The notes beneath the pieces are model-generated. The model saw nothing but the letters and a program-made list of their open reading frames with translations, was not told where the DNA came from and made no database searches. From the NCBI GenBank assembly GCA_020847975.1, contig JADLBD010000268.1, positions 1-43,366 on the forward strand: 43,366 bases of DNA, written 5' to 3'. Position 1 is the stretch's first letter; every line of letters starts with the position of its first letter. The position numbers and the translations under genes were made by a program. Positions 8,128-16,603 of this stretch are shown here, piece after piece. Origin of the DNA: Bryobacterales bacterium (lineage in GTDB: Bacteria > Acidobacteriota > Terriglobia > Bryobacterales > Bryobacteraceae).

Positions 8128-8249
8128 CAGGGGGGGCTGTGGGCAAGCGATTTCTGCTCGGGCTGGTGGTTGCGGGTTTCCGCCATGCAGAATCCATTCT
8201 GGTCACCTCGCTGTTGGAGGAAGTAAAGCAGTGGCCGTTAGTAACCGGG

Positions 8250-9500
8250 TCAGGGCTTGCCCGGCTTGTCACGCCACATCCCGAGCATGTCGTAAAGATG
8301 AATGAGATGCCGTTCGATGATGGTCTCTCCGGCTCCGATCTCGATGCGCGTGGTGACATCCGCTCCGTAGCCGCCATAGGCGGCGGTCTTGAGGTCCGGT
8401 ATGTAGCCCGGCCAAGCGCCTCCCGTTGAAGAGGTGTAGCCGTAGAACAGCGGATAGGGGACATCGGCGCGCTCCTTCCAGGCGCGTTGCAGCTTGTGCA
8501 TCAGTTCTCCCGGCGTGGCGGCGATGGCGATTTCCTTGTTGATGAGCACGGTGGTGATGCCGAATTCAACGGATTTTTCCTTGTCCCAGCGGTCGGCGAA
8601 GCGGAGCGATTCGCTGCGCCATTCGATGGGATAGCGGTTCGGGGAGACGGGCTTCATCTGGCGTGCGGCATGCAGGACGCGCCCCGCAAGGGTTTCCCCC
8701 ATCTTGCGCACCACGGTGAAATCCTGCTCCTCGTTCCCGGAGCGGGCCATGAAAAGCGGGTTGATGTCACCCGCGCCGCCCTGAACAAACATGCACTGCG
8801 TTCCGGGCATTTCGGCCTCGACTTTTTCCTGGAGAACGCCTGGGTAATCGGCGGAGAACTTGCAGTTGGTGGGTCCGAGCACGACGGCGTGAACGGCGTA
8901 ATGGACCAGCAAGGCCTTTGGAGCGCCGTTTTCATCCTCGACGCGCAAAAGGACGAATTCGGGATCTACGGGGCCGTAGGGGATACGTTCGAGATTGTCG
9001 AACAGGGCTCGTGCGCGGCCGTCGTCGCGCATCAGCAAGCGGTTGTAGCCGAGGCGAATTTCGCCGCGGCCGATGGATAGGCGCGCTGGAAATAAGGACT
9101 CCGAGGCGCGTTTCACCGCGTCGAAGATTTTGGCTTCCATTTCCGGCGGATAGCCGTCCGGTCCCGGAGCCGGCGTCGAGTGGCTATGGGATGCGGACAG
9201 AAGCAGCAGCGGGATTCCGAGTTTTTCCTTCACCTGGCGCGAAAGCGAGGCAGAGGTGATATTGCCCAGATCGAGCGTGACGATTGCCATTTTGGTGTCG
9301 CCGGAGGCCAGCACCAGCGCCTTGGCGAAGAGCGGATCGTGAATTCCGTTCGAAGGGCCACAGCGGCGGTTGGCGTAGCCGTACATCGGCATGGAGGTAG
9401 CCGGAGTCAACTCGACGCGGGCCACTCCGGCGCGGAGCGGGAGGTCGGCGGCGTCCAGCCGGGCGAGGGCGAGCAGCAGAAGCAAGGAAGAAGCGCGCAT
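8250..9500 (-). CDS. Secreted neutral/alkaline ceramidase-family protein, probably not a ceramidase
   Basis: A protein of 416 residues. The ATG at 9500 starts a signal peptide (MRASSLLLLLALARLDAAD); the frame is open further upstream but that part is antisense to the next gene. The match is to the N-terminal domain of neutral/alkaline non-lysosomal ceramidases: LRAGVARVELTP, the histidine-rich zinc-site segment SASHSHSTP at 102-110, HYAVHAVVLGPTN, and GGAGDINPLF. In true ceramidases the last motif reads GDxSPN with a catalytic serine; here the serine position holds asparagine, and the C-terminal domain is absent (true enzymes are over 600 residues). It is therefore called by family only; a hydrolase with another substrate is possible. 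It is divergent from the NlpC/P60 gene. Confidence 0.82.
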   Translation of the reverse strand: MRASSLLLLLALARLDAADLPLRAGVARVELTPATSMPMYGYANRRCGPSNGIHDPLFAKALVLASGDTKMAIVTLDLGNITSASLSRQVKEKLGIPLLLLSASHSHSTPAPGPDGYPPEMEAKIFDAVKRASESLFPARLSIGRGEIRLGYNRLLMRDDGRARALFDNLERIPYGPVDPEFVLLRVEDENGAPKALLVHYAVHAVVLGPTNCKFSADYPGVLQEKVEAEMPGTQCMFVQGGAGDINPLFMARSGNEEQDFTVVRKMGETLAGRVLHAARQMKPVSPNRYPIEWRSESLRFADRWDKEKSVEFGITTVLINKEIAIAATPGELMHKLQRAWKERADVPYPLFYGYTSSTGGAWPGYIPDLKTAAYGGYGADVTTRIEIGAGETIIERHLIHLYDMLGMWRDKPGKP

Positions 9501-9513
9501 AGCTCCAAACAAG

Positions 9514-9519
9514 TATAAT
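9514..9519 (+). promoter_or_regulatory. -10 element for the NlpC/P60-epimerase operon
   Basis: A perfect TATAAT ends 17 bases before the start codon at 9537. No good -35 hexamer is seen at 16-18 bases. The reverse strand reads TATACT at 9517-9512 and could serve the divergent gene at 9500. Confidence 0.45.
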
Positions 9520-9536
9520 CGCGTCACAATGGAGTC

Positions 9537-10370
9537 ATGCTGCTTCCCGGGATGATAGGCTTGCTGGCGATGGCGTTGCCGGATGCCGTGATCGTGCGCC
9601 CCGTGGCGAACATGTACTCGGAGCCGAGCGAGGAGGGAAGCGTGGTCTCGCAGGCGATTTATGCCTCGAACGTGTCCATCCTCGAGGAGAAGGACGGCTG
9701 GATTCGCATCCGGACCGGGGATGAGTATAGCGGGTGGGTTCCGTCCGCCGGCATCCGCCGGGGCAAGTATGCGGCAAGCGGACGCGTGGCTATGGTGCAA
9801 AGTCTTGCCGCCCATCTTTACCGCGAACCCAATCTTACGCGGCATGCCCCGCTGGTGACCGTTCCCTATGAGACACGGCTCGAGGTGGTGGCGGAACCGG
9901 AGGAGGAAGACCGGCGCTGGCTCGAGGTGCGCCTTCCCGATGACCGTGCGGCTTGGGTGCAGCGCGGCGATCTGACGTTCGACATGCGGGTGCTGGACGT
10001 GCCGGAGATGATTACGCTGGCGAAGCGTTTTCTGGGACTGCCTTACACCTGGGGCGGGACGTCCAGCTTCGGCTATGACTGTTCCGGGTACACGCAGATG
10101 CTGTGCCGGCGGATGGGCAAGAGTCTGCCCCGGGATGCTCGTCCGCAGGCGGAATGGAGCGGCATGAGGGCGATATCGAAGGACGAGTTGCGTCCTGGAG
10201 ACCTGTTGTACTTCGGACAGGCGCCGGGGAAGATCACCCATACCGGAATTTATATCGGCAACGGCGAATTCATCCATGCCACGGCCCACGAAAAGCCGGT
10301 GATCCAGATCAGCAGGCTGAGCGAGCCGCATTGGACGGAACTGCTGGCGGCGTGCAGGAGATGGAAATGA
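9537..10370 (+). CDS. NlpC/P60 peptidase with SH3 domains, YkfC type
   Basis: A protein of 277 residues. It should cleave gamma-D-glutamyl-diamino acid bonds in murein peptides. Residues 1-16 are hydrophobic and may be a short signal peptide. Two bacterial SH3-like domains occupy about residues 17-75 and 84-147. The NlpC/P60 domain at 153-277 has the catalytic C182 (GYDCSGYTQ), H235 (THTGIYIG) and H247 (FIHATAHEKPV). The 53- and 12-residue spacings match what I recall for Bacillus YkfC. The gene ends in an ATGA overlap with a dipeptide epimerase gene, which releases L-Glu from L-Ala-D-Glu in the same pathway; this strongly supports the murein-peptide role. The peptide permease and LD-carboxypeptidase often found with this pair are not in the window. 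Confidence 0.9.
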   Translation: MLLPGMIGLLAMALPDAVIVRPVANMYSEPSEEGSVVSQAIYASNVSILEEKDGWIRIRTGDEYSGWVPSAGIRRGKYAASGRVAMVQSLAAHLYREPNLTRHAPLVTVPYETRLEVVAEPEEEDRRWLEVRLPDDRAAWVQRGDLTFDMRVLDVPEMITLAKRFLGLPYTWGGTSSFGYDCSGYTQMLCRRMGKSLPRDARPQAEWSGMRAISKDELRPGDLLYFGQAPGKITHTGIYIGNGEFIHATAHEKPVIQISRLSEPHWTELLAACRRWK

Positions 10371-11440
10371 AGCGCAGAAATTTCTTGGGTGCGGCTCCGG
10401 CCGCCATGCTGGCGGCGGGGAAAGACGGGATCGAGACGGAGATTGTGCGGGTCAAACTGCGGCATACGTGGACCACGGTGATGTCGTCGAGTGATTACCG
10501 GGATACGCTGCACGTCAGACTGACGCGCGACGGGATTACGGGGAGGGGGGAAGGCGCGCCGATTGTCCGGTATCATGAGTCGGCTGAATCCGCGCGCAAG
10601 GCGGTGGAATCGGTCCGCGGGTTTCTGGGCACGGCCGATTTGCGGGCGTTCTCGAAGGTGCTCGGGGAGGTTTTCCGGCGGATCGATGGGGAGTGGGCGG
10701 GTAAAGCCGCCATCGACATCGCGGTGATGGATTGGGTGGGGCAGAAGCTTGGCGTGCCGCTGTACCGCTATTTCGGCCTCGATGCCCGCGACGCGCCCGT
10801 GACCACGTTCTCCATCGGAATCGACACGCCCGAAATCACCCGCCAGAAGACGCGCGAGGCGGCTGCTTATCCGGTGCTCAAGGTGAAGGTGGGGCTCGAG
10901 ACGGATGAAGCCACCATCGAGGCAGTGCGCAGTGTGACGAAGAAGCCGCTGCGCGTGGATGCCAACGAGGGATGGAAGTCGAAGGAAGAGGCGCTTCGGA
11001 AGATCAAATGGCTGGAGGCGCACGGGGTGGAGATGATCGAGCAGCCAATGCCGGCGGAGATGTTCGAGGAAACGCGGTGGCTGCGGGGGAAGGTGAACAT
11101 TCCTGTCTTCGCGGATGAGGCCTGCAAACATCCTTCGGATATTCCGAAACTGGCGCAGGCTTACGATGGCGTCAATATCAAGCTGGACAAGTGCGGAGGA
11201 GTGCTCGAGGCCTACCGGATGATTCAGATTGCGCGGTCGCTGGGGATGAAGGTGATGCTCGGATGCATGATATCGAGTTCGGTTACGGTGACGGCGGCGG
11301 CCCATCTTTCGCCGCTGGTGGACATGGCGGATCTTGATGGGAACCTGCTGATCGCCAATGATCCGTACCGGGGTGTCACGGTGAGGGAAGGGAAGCTGAT
11401 TCTGCCGGACGGCCCGGGGCTGGGCTTGCGGCCGGCGTAG
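10367..11440 (+). CDS. Dipeptide epimerase (enolase superfamily, YkfB/YcjG-like)
   Basis: A protein of 357 residues. It should interconvert L-Ala-D-Glu and L-Ala-L-Glu. The ATG at 10367 is chosen because GGAG lies six bases upstream and it forms ATGA with the stop of the previous gene. Catalytic features: KVK at 172-174 (general base), metal ligands D198 (VDANEGW), E225 (EQPMPAE) and D250 (FADEACK), the second base K272 (NIKLDKCGG), and the C-terminal DLD motif at 322-324 that marks dipeptide epimerases. The N-terminus MKRRNFLGAAPAAMLAAG looks like a weak Tat signal, unusual because known dipeptide epimerases are cytoplasmic. If real, the dipeptide is processed in the periplasm. Confidence 0.9.
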   Translation: MKRRNFLGAAPAAMLAAGKDGIETEIVRVKLRHTWTTVMSSSDYRDTLHVRLTRDGITGRGEGAPIVRYHESAESARKAVESVRGFLGTADLRAFSKVLGEVFRRIDGEWAGKAAIDIAVMDWVGQKLGVPLYRYFGLDARDAPVTTFSIGIDTPEITRQKTREAAAYPVLKVKVGLETDEATIEAVRSVTKKPLRVDANEGWKSKEEALRKIKWLEAHGVEMIEQPMPAEMFEETRWLRGKVNIPVFADEACKHPSDIPKLAQAYDGVNIKLDKCGGVLEAYRMIQIARSLGMKVMLGCMISSSVTVTAAAHLSPLVDMADLDGNLLIANDPYRGVTVREGKLILPDGPGLGLRPA

Positions 11441-11486
11441 GCGCCTTTAGAAGCGCAAAGGGCACGTCCCGCGCCCCCAAAATACG

Positions 11487-11540
11487 AGGAACACCGCGAT
11501 GATTCGCGGCGCGGGCGGGCTCCGTTTTGCGCGTGTTCCT
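11487..11540. repeat. Nested inverted repeats in the epimerase/lptD convergent gap
   Basis: AGGAACAC at 11487-11494 pairs with GTGTTCCT at 11533-11540, and between them CCGCGA-TGAT-TCGCGG (11494-11509) is a perfect hairpin followed by a GC-rich stretch and TTTT at 11524-11527. It lies between the two converging stop codons and may be a two-way terminator. Only symmetry supports this. Confidence 0.35.
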
Positions 11541-13930
11541 TAGAAGATCCGTTCCTGGCGCTTGAGGGTGCCGAACGTGCCGATGTTGGCGATGGCGAAA
11601 GCCACTCGGAACTGGTTTTCGTTGCGTGTGCCGAAATTGAAGCGGCGGAACTGGAAAGACAGGCCGCAGCAATCGGAGTTGTAGGTGACCTGGGTGGTGG
11701 CGAAGTTCATGACTCCGCGGCTGAAGTCGTAGTAGGCGCTGAAGGCGGCGTTCCAGCCGCGCCGGCTTTCGTTTCCGATGCCGAACAGCCCGCGAAACTG
11801 GTTGTAGGAGGGCGAGAGCTTTTCGTCGTTCTTCACCAGGGCATGCCCGATGGAGAGGAAATAACGGGAGATGCGGGCATCGGCGGTGATGGAGGAGTTG
11901 GTGAAGCGCTTGAACAGCGGGTCGTAATCGGTGCGCCATTCGACGCCGGCGTTGCCGGTGGGAGAGACGCGCATGGCGGAAACAATGGGCGAATAGTTGC
12001 GCGGGCCGTTGAAATAGGCGTATCCGGAGAGTTCGGCGGAGGAGAGAATGACGTTGCGCTGATCGGAATTGAGCGCTCCTCCAAAGGTGGGGTCGAAGTA
12101 GCGCTTGTGCCAGACCTGCCAACTGAAGGCCTCGATTACTTCGCCGCTCTCTTTTTTCACATAGAAGCGGTTGGCGACGGATACTTCGGCCTCCTTGGTG
12201 TTGGTCATCAATTCGGTTTCATCGAAGTGGATGAGGTCTTTGAAGTTGTCGATGCCGCTGACGTAGTGGAAACTCGCGCGCGGTTCGATGACGTGCTTCA
12301 TTTTCTTTCCCATCCATTTTGGGGCGTCAAAGGTTTTGGAGAATGATGGCGGGATGATATCGATCCCCAACTCGCGGGCGCTGCGGGTGATGTTCTGGCC
12401 ACTGACGGTTTGTGTGGAAGGATCGATGGACGATCCGGTGTACGTTTCGCGGATGGAATAGGAGGGAAGGATGCTGAAGTCCTTCCACCGGATGGCGGTC
12501 ATGATGCGCGGTTCGACGTCCATCCGCTGCACGAAAGCCCGGCTCTGGAATTGAGGCTGTGTCCGGCGCAGGAGTCCGGCGGTGGAATCGAAGGAAACCC
12601 AAACCGGCAAGACCTTGCTGTTGATGAGGCGGTCGCGCGAGTTGAACTCCACTTGAGGGAGCCTGCGGATGGTGATCTTGTCGCCTTCGGCCGGGCTTTG
12701 GAAGTTCTCCTTGCGCGAGAAGACGAAGTTCAGTCCGAAGGTTGACCAGTGCTTGTCGACGAAGCCCACGGACTGGACTTCCGAAAAGACGGCCTCATTG
12801 AAAGTTTCCGTGAAGGCCTGCCGGAAAGTGAATGAAGAAAGATAGTTCAGTACGCCTCGCGCATAAAAGCCGTGCCCCAGGTCAGCTCGCCCGTCCATGG
12901 TGATGAGGAAGCCGCCCTGTTTGATCAACTGTCCGTTTCCGGGGTCGTAGCCGCGGTCGTTCACCCCGTAGAGGTAGAAGTTGAAGTCAGAGCGCTGGCT
13001 GGGCTTGCCGCGGAAATCGATGGTGTGGGCAAATCCGCGCTGGGTGAACAATTGGGAACGGTAAGTGAGGTCGTAGCTGCGATTGATAGCCCAGTAGTAA
13101 CCCGCGCCGATCATTTTTCCGCGGCGGGAGGAATTCCCGATGTTCGGGGTGAGCAGACCGCTGCGGCGCGGTCGCTTCTGGAGACTCTTGTAGAACATAG
13201 GAGTGTAGAACAAGGGTAGCCAGCGGACCTTGAACCAGGCTTTGTAGGCGATCGCCCGGTCGTTGGGGATGATGTCGAACTTGGGGGCGCGTAAAGTCCA
13301 GATGGGGTCGGGGAGTTTGCAGTTTGTGATAAAGCCCTGGTAGAGGATGTAGCGATTCTTTAGGCGTTCTGCCCAATTTCCTTGAAAAACAAGAGGATTA
13401 GTAGTTTGCAGAATGCCCGGACGCGGGTCGATCTTTGCGGGCGAGGTTCCCCGCACAGTGTAGAATTTCCCGGTTTCCTCGTTCAGGTTGTAGTCCGCGC
13501 GCTCACACCAAAGCTCCTCGTTTCCGGCGAAGTGTTTGAAGTGGACGTTGCCGCGGGCTTCCGAATCGCCGGTATCCTCATCGTAGTCCACCTCGTCAGC
13601 CTCGAGAAGCGCTTCCCGGGTTTCCAGCCGGACCTTTCCCCTGAGTTTGTAGACTGAACCCTCGCGCTCTTGTGTGACGGCAGAAACGAAGATCTCATCC
13701 GGTTCGGGTGCGCCGGGACGAAGCGTGCGGGAGGCGGGGGTTGGGGTGGTGGAGGCCGAATTGGGGATGGGACGGCGGAAGGGAGGGGCTCCGGGAACGG
13801 GGGCTTGAGCGCGGGCAGAGTTAGTACAGAAATAAAACAACAAGTTACAGAAAAAAATGAAGTGACAAATTGAGCGAACTGTGTTACTTAGGAATGAGGG
13901 GTACTGGAGAGGTCGGCGAGCGCGCTTCAA
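11540..13930 (-). CDS. lptD: LPS-assembly protein LptD
   Basis: A protein of 796 residues, close to the usual 750-850. LptD with LptE is the outer-membrane translocon that places lipopolysaccharide on the cell surface. There is an N-terminal hydrophobic signal (about 18-41), an OstA-like beta-jellyroll (about 78-190, with GKVRLETREALLEADEVDYD) and a C-terminal barrel (about 230-796). Cysteines C142, C204 and the adjacent pair C754-C755 match the pattern of two N-terminal and two paired C-terminal cysteines that form the inter-domain disulfides in E. coli LptD. The start is a TTG at 13930; no ATG or GTG upstream of the signal peptide is available in frame. The gene is divergent from the RDD gene across 63 bases. 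Confidence 0.93.
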   Translation of the reverse strand: MKRARRPLQYPSFLSNTVRSICHFIFFCNLLFYFCTNSARAQAPVPGAPPFRRPIPNSASTTPTPASRTLRPGAPEPDEIFVSAVTQEREGSVYKLRGKVRLETREALLEADEVDYDEDTGDSEARGNVHFKHFAGNEELWCERADYNLNEETGKFYTVRGTSPAKIDPRPGILQTTNPLVFQGNWAERLKNRYILYQGFITNCKLPDPIWTLRAPKFDIIPNDRAIAYKAWFKVRWLPLFYTPMFYKSLQKRPRRSGLLTPNIGNSSRRGKMIGAGYYWAINRSYDLTYRSQLFTQRGFAHTIDFRGKPSQRSDFNFYLYGVNDRGYDPGNGQLIKQGGFLITMDGRADLGHGFYARGVLNYLSSFTFRQAFTETFNEAVFSEVQSVGFVDKHWSTFGLNFVFSRKENFQSPAEGDKITIRRLPQVEFNSRDRLINSKVLPVWVSFDSTAGLLRRTQPQFQSRAFVQRMDVEPRIMTAIRWKDFSILPSYSIRETYTGSSIDPSTQTVSGQNITRSARELGIDIIPPSFSKTFDAPKWMGKKMKHVIEPRASFHYVSGIDNFKDLIHFDETELMTNTKEAEVSVANRFYVKKESGEVIEAFSWQVWHKRYFDPTFGGALNSDQRNVILSSAELSGYAYFNGPRNYSPIVSAMRVSPTGNAGVEWRTDYDPLFKRFTNSSITADARISRYFLSIGHALVKNDEKLSPSYNQFRGLFGIGNESRRGWNAAFSAYYDFSRGVMNFATTQVTYNSDCCGLSFQFRRFNFGTRNENQFRVAFAIANIGTFGTLKRQERIF

Positions 13931-13993
13931 CCCGCAACCCTAGCATGGTGGTTACGCGCAAAGCAAGCCTGCCTTTTCGCGACGGGACGCACT

Positions 13994-14854
13994 ATGAATT
14001 GCCGCTACTGCGGAGCAGGAAACACAGAGCATGATCACCGCTGTGTGAGATGCGGGCGGAGGCTTTATCTGGCTTCGCCCCGGCCGGCGAGCGAGGCAGT
14101 GCCGGCGAGCAGGCTTTCGGTTGCACCGGTACTGACGCCCGAGCAACGTCACGTTGTTCGAAGTGAGGTGGAGCCGGCGCCGACGCTGCGGCAGGAGTCT
14201 CTTTTTCCTCCTTCTCCGGGTCCTTCTCGAGAACGGCTGCGTGTGGTGGAATTGCCGGGTGGTTCCGGCCGGCGGGAGGCAGGGCGCAGGGAAACGAGTG
14301 GCCGGGGAGCGTTGCCGGGAGCACGCACGGTTACCGCACGCGATCAGAGCCAGCAGCGGTTGGCATTTCCGGCGTCCCAACCGGACTATGTGCCCGCCGA
14401 CTCATCGATCTATTGCGACGCTCCGGTAGCTCATCCGGTTCACCGGATGATGGCGGCGATGCTCGACGGAAGTATGATGCTGATCAGCCTGGGCATCTTT
14501 CTCATCATTTTCCATCTGGCGGGAGCGAAGGTGGTGCTGAACCAGACGACACTCCCGCTGTATGGTTTCATGGCCTTCGCAACGCTGGTGCTCTACCGGT
14601 TGCTGTGGTGCCTGGCGGGGACGGACAGCGTGGGGATGCGGTGGTCCGGGCTGCGTCTGATTTCCTTTGATGGAGTGATTCCGCACCGCGGGCAGCGGAT
14701 GCAGCGGCTGATGAGTTCCTTCATCAGTCTGGTCGCCGGAGGTCTGGGGTTGTTTTGGGGACTGGTGGATGAAGAACACCTCACCTGGCATGACCACATG
14801 TCGAAGACGTTCCCGACACCGCGGGCGCGGCTGCTTCGTTATCCAAAGAGATAG
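13994..14854 (+). CDS. RDD-family membrane protein with N-terminal zinc ribbon
   Basis: A protein of 286 residues. Residues 1-25 hold a CxxC-x10-CxxC zinc ribbon (CRYCG and CVRCG). Residues about 26-140 are a proline-, arginine- and serine-rich, probably unstructured linker. An RDD domain covers about 147-286: HRMMAAMLDGSMMLISL carries the first R-D pair, then transmembrane segments near 155-175, 187-207 and 242-258, and LTWHDHMSKT near the end. RDD proteins are small integral membrane proteins, some of them suggested ion transporters; the role here is unknown. It is divergent from lptD and convergent with the next gene. Confidence 0.8.
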   Translation: MNCRYCGAGNTEHDHRCVRCGRRLYLASPRPASEAVPASRLSVAPVLTPEQRHVVRSEVEPAPTLRQESLFPPSPGPSRERLRVVELPGGSGRREAGRRETSGRGALPGARTVTARDQSQQRLAFPASQPDYVPADSSIYCDAPVAHPVHRMMAAMLDGSMMLISLGIFLIIFHLAGAKVVLNQTTLPLYGFMAFATLVLYRLLWCLAGTDSVGMRWSGLRLISFDGVIPHRGQRMQRLMSSFISLVAGGLGLFWGLVDEEHLTWHDHMSKTFPTPRARLLRYPKR

Positions 14855-14870
14855 GCGGTTTCCGCCGCAC

Positions 14871-15482
14871 TCACATTTCCAGCACTTGCAGGGTGAAGCG
14901 CTCGGGGGGGAAAGAACTGACCGGCGCGGGGTTCTTGCTGGCCCAAGCCTGATAGGCGGAATTGCCGACGGAGTCTTTCAAATAGAACAGGAACTGATTG
15001 GAAAAGCAGGAGATGGGCGGGGGCTGGCGAAAGGTGAGGCGGAGCCCGACTGCCCTTTCCATATCGATTCCCTCGGTGGGCACGTCCTTATCCTCGAGAA
15101 GCTGTACAAAGCTGCTGCGGCCGGCGTGAGGCCACACGTCGCCGTGGAGCAGGTGGCGCAGGTCCTGGCGTGATTCGAAGGTGATCTCGCACTGGCGGAT
15201 CCATTCGAGGATATCGTCGCCCCAACGCCATTGCAGAACCAGGCCCTGGTAGTTCTCGACGAGGTGGATGGCGAGGTCCATCTTGCGCTGGTCGAGGGCC
15301 AGCCTGTCTTCCGGGAGCGGGGAAGGAGCAAGCATATCCTCGCTTTCGACAATGCCGGCAGCCATGTCCATTATTTTGTCGAGTCTTCGGAAGTGGAGGG
15401 AGCGGTGGACAAGGAGGGGAGGAAGCTCATGCTGCTTTCCGCCGGGAATTTCCACGAACTTGCGATCGCCGATGATATCCAT
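14871..15482 (-). CDS. Unrecognised protein of 203 residues
   Basis: I do not recognise the family. The ATG at 15482 is preceded by AGGTG at five bases; an in-frame GTG just before it would add one residue. No signal peptide or membrane segment is visible, so it should be cytoplasmic. The sequence is mixed alpha/beta and rich in charged residues and tryptophan, with a central block VLQWRWGDDILEWIRQCEITF and only two cysteines. A promoter with perfect -10 and good -35 lies 75 bases upstream, so it is probably expressed alone. It is convergent with the RDD gene and its 5' side faces the decayed HD-GYP gene. It is real on the basis of length, normal codon use and the promoter. Confidence 0.65.
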   Translation of the reverse strand: MDIIGDRKFVEIPGGKQHELPPLLVHRSLHFRRLDKIMDMAAGIVESEDMLAPSPLPEDRLALDQRKMDLAIHLVENYQGLVLQWRWGDDILEWIRQCEITFESRQDLRHLLHGDVWPHAGRSSFVQLLEDKDVPTEGIDMERAVGLRLTFRQPPPISCFSNQFLFYLKDSVGNSAYQAWASKNPAPVSSFPPERFTLQVLEM

Positions 15483-15563
15483 CACATCACCTAGCCTCTA
15501 TCGAGCCTTCCACTATTCCCATCGACTGCACGAGAGGGAAACGTTAACGACGTATAACGGCTA

Positions 15564-15592
15564 ATTATAGGGACGCGCGGGTTAGCAGACAA
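15564..15592 (-). promoter_or_regulatory. Promoter of the 203-residue protein gene
   Basis: On the minus strand TTGTCT (15592-15587), a 17-base spacer and a perfect TATAAT (15569-15564). The start site would be near 15557, giving a leader of about 75 bases. Confidence 0.55.
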
Positions 15593-15688
15593 GTTCCACG
15601 ACTGCCAGGGCGGGAAGGCTGCGACGTGGGAGCGAGTTTCTATAAAGAGATCGTTTCCTGCCGATAAGGCAGACGATGGCAGGAGTAT

Positions 15689-16562
15689 GTGGTGATTCAC
15701 GGCGGGATGTGTGAACTGGCGGGGACGGTGCGTTGTCACCTGCCCGAGGAGGTTGCGGCGGCGCGTCTGCAACTGACGCAGTACGGTGAGGAGATGCAGC
15801 GGTTGGCGGAGGAGGAACGGCGGAAGAGCGAGCAACTTCAGACGGCGAACCGTAAACTGCGGGAGTACGCATTGGAGTTGCAGGCGTTGGTGGACAAAGA
15901 GCGGCGCCACGCGGAGGAAATCCAGCAAGCCTGTTTCGAGACGGTGCGACTTCTCACGATGGCTTCCCCCTTCCGGGACAATGAAACCGGTGCGCACATT
16001 CAGCGAATAGGGGAATACGCTCGGGTGCTGGCATTGTAGGCGGGGCTAAGCAAGAAGGAGGTGGGGCTGATGGCTGCGGCTGCGCCTATGCACGACCTGG
16101 GGAAGATCGGAATTCCGGACAGGATTCTGAGGAAGGAGGGACCGCTGAGTGAGGAGGAGTGGATGGTGATGAGGCAGCACCCGCTGATTGGGGCCAGGCT
16201 TCTGGAGGGCGCGCGTGCCCCGTTGCTCGAATTGGCACGCTCCATATCTCACCATGAACGGTGGAACGGAACAGGTTATCCCTACGGGCTTGCGGGTGAA
16301 GAGATCTCCTTTGCGGGCCGTGTAGTGGCGATTGGTGATACCTATGACGCATTGCGGAGTCCCCGTCCTACAAGCGGGTTTCCCGCACGAACGTAGCTGC
16401 GAAATCATGTTGCAGGGTGATGGGCGAACGAACCCGAAACATTTCGACCCTGAACTGCTGTCCCTCTTCCGGCAAACTCAAGGGAAGTTCGCCGGGATCT
16501 TCGGCGCCATCCGCGAAGCGGAGCAGGATAAGGTTGAAGATGCTGTTGCCTTCGGGGTCTGA
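15689..16562 (+). pseudogene. Decayed HD-GYP domain gene (cyclic-di-GMP phosphodiesterase type)
   Basis: Read through its lesions, this encodes a coiled coil (LQLTQYGEEMQRLAEEERRK and on) followed by an HD-GYP domain with all hallmark residues: ETGAHIQRIGEYA, HDLGKIGIPD, and HHERWNGTGYP. The frame has a TAG at 16037-16039 where the family has an arginine or similar before AGLSKKEVG, then continues in the same frame to 16396, but the family ending (FPHERSCEIMLQGDG, then HFDPELL) is found in another frame from about 16365 to 16562. There is thus one nonsense mutation and at least one frameshift. A further frame upstream (about 15559-15700) reads ADKFHDCQGGKAATWERV, perhaps a remnant of its N-terminal region. 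With at least two independent lesions, sequencing error alone is unlikely. Intact members degrade cyclic di-GMP; this copy should be inactive. Confidence 0.8.
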
Positions 16563-16603
16563 TTCCGCTCCGGCGGCAGCGCTCACCTCTTGCATCAGCG
16601 CGG

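Noticed and set aside
8128..8249. Small RNA or tRNA after apt
   Set aside because: No cloverleaf or stable long stem was found; short GC inverted repeats only.
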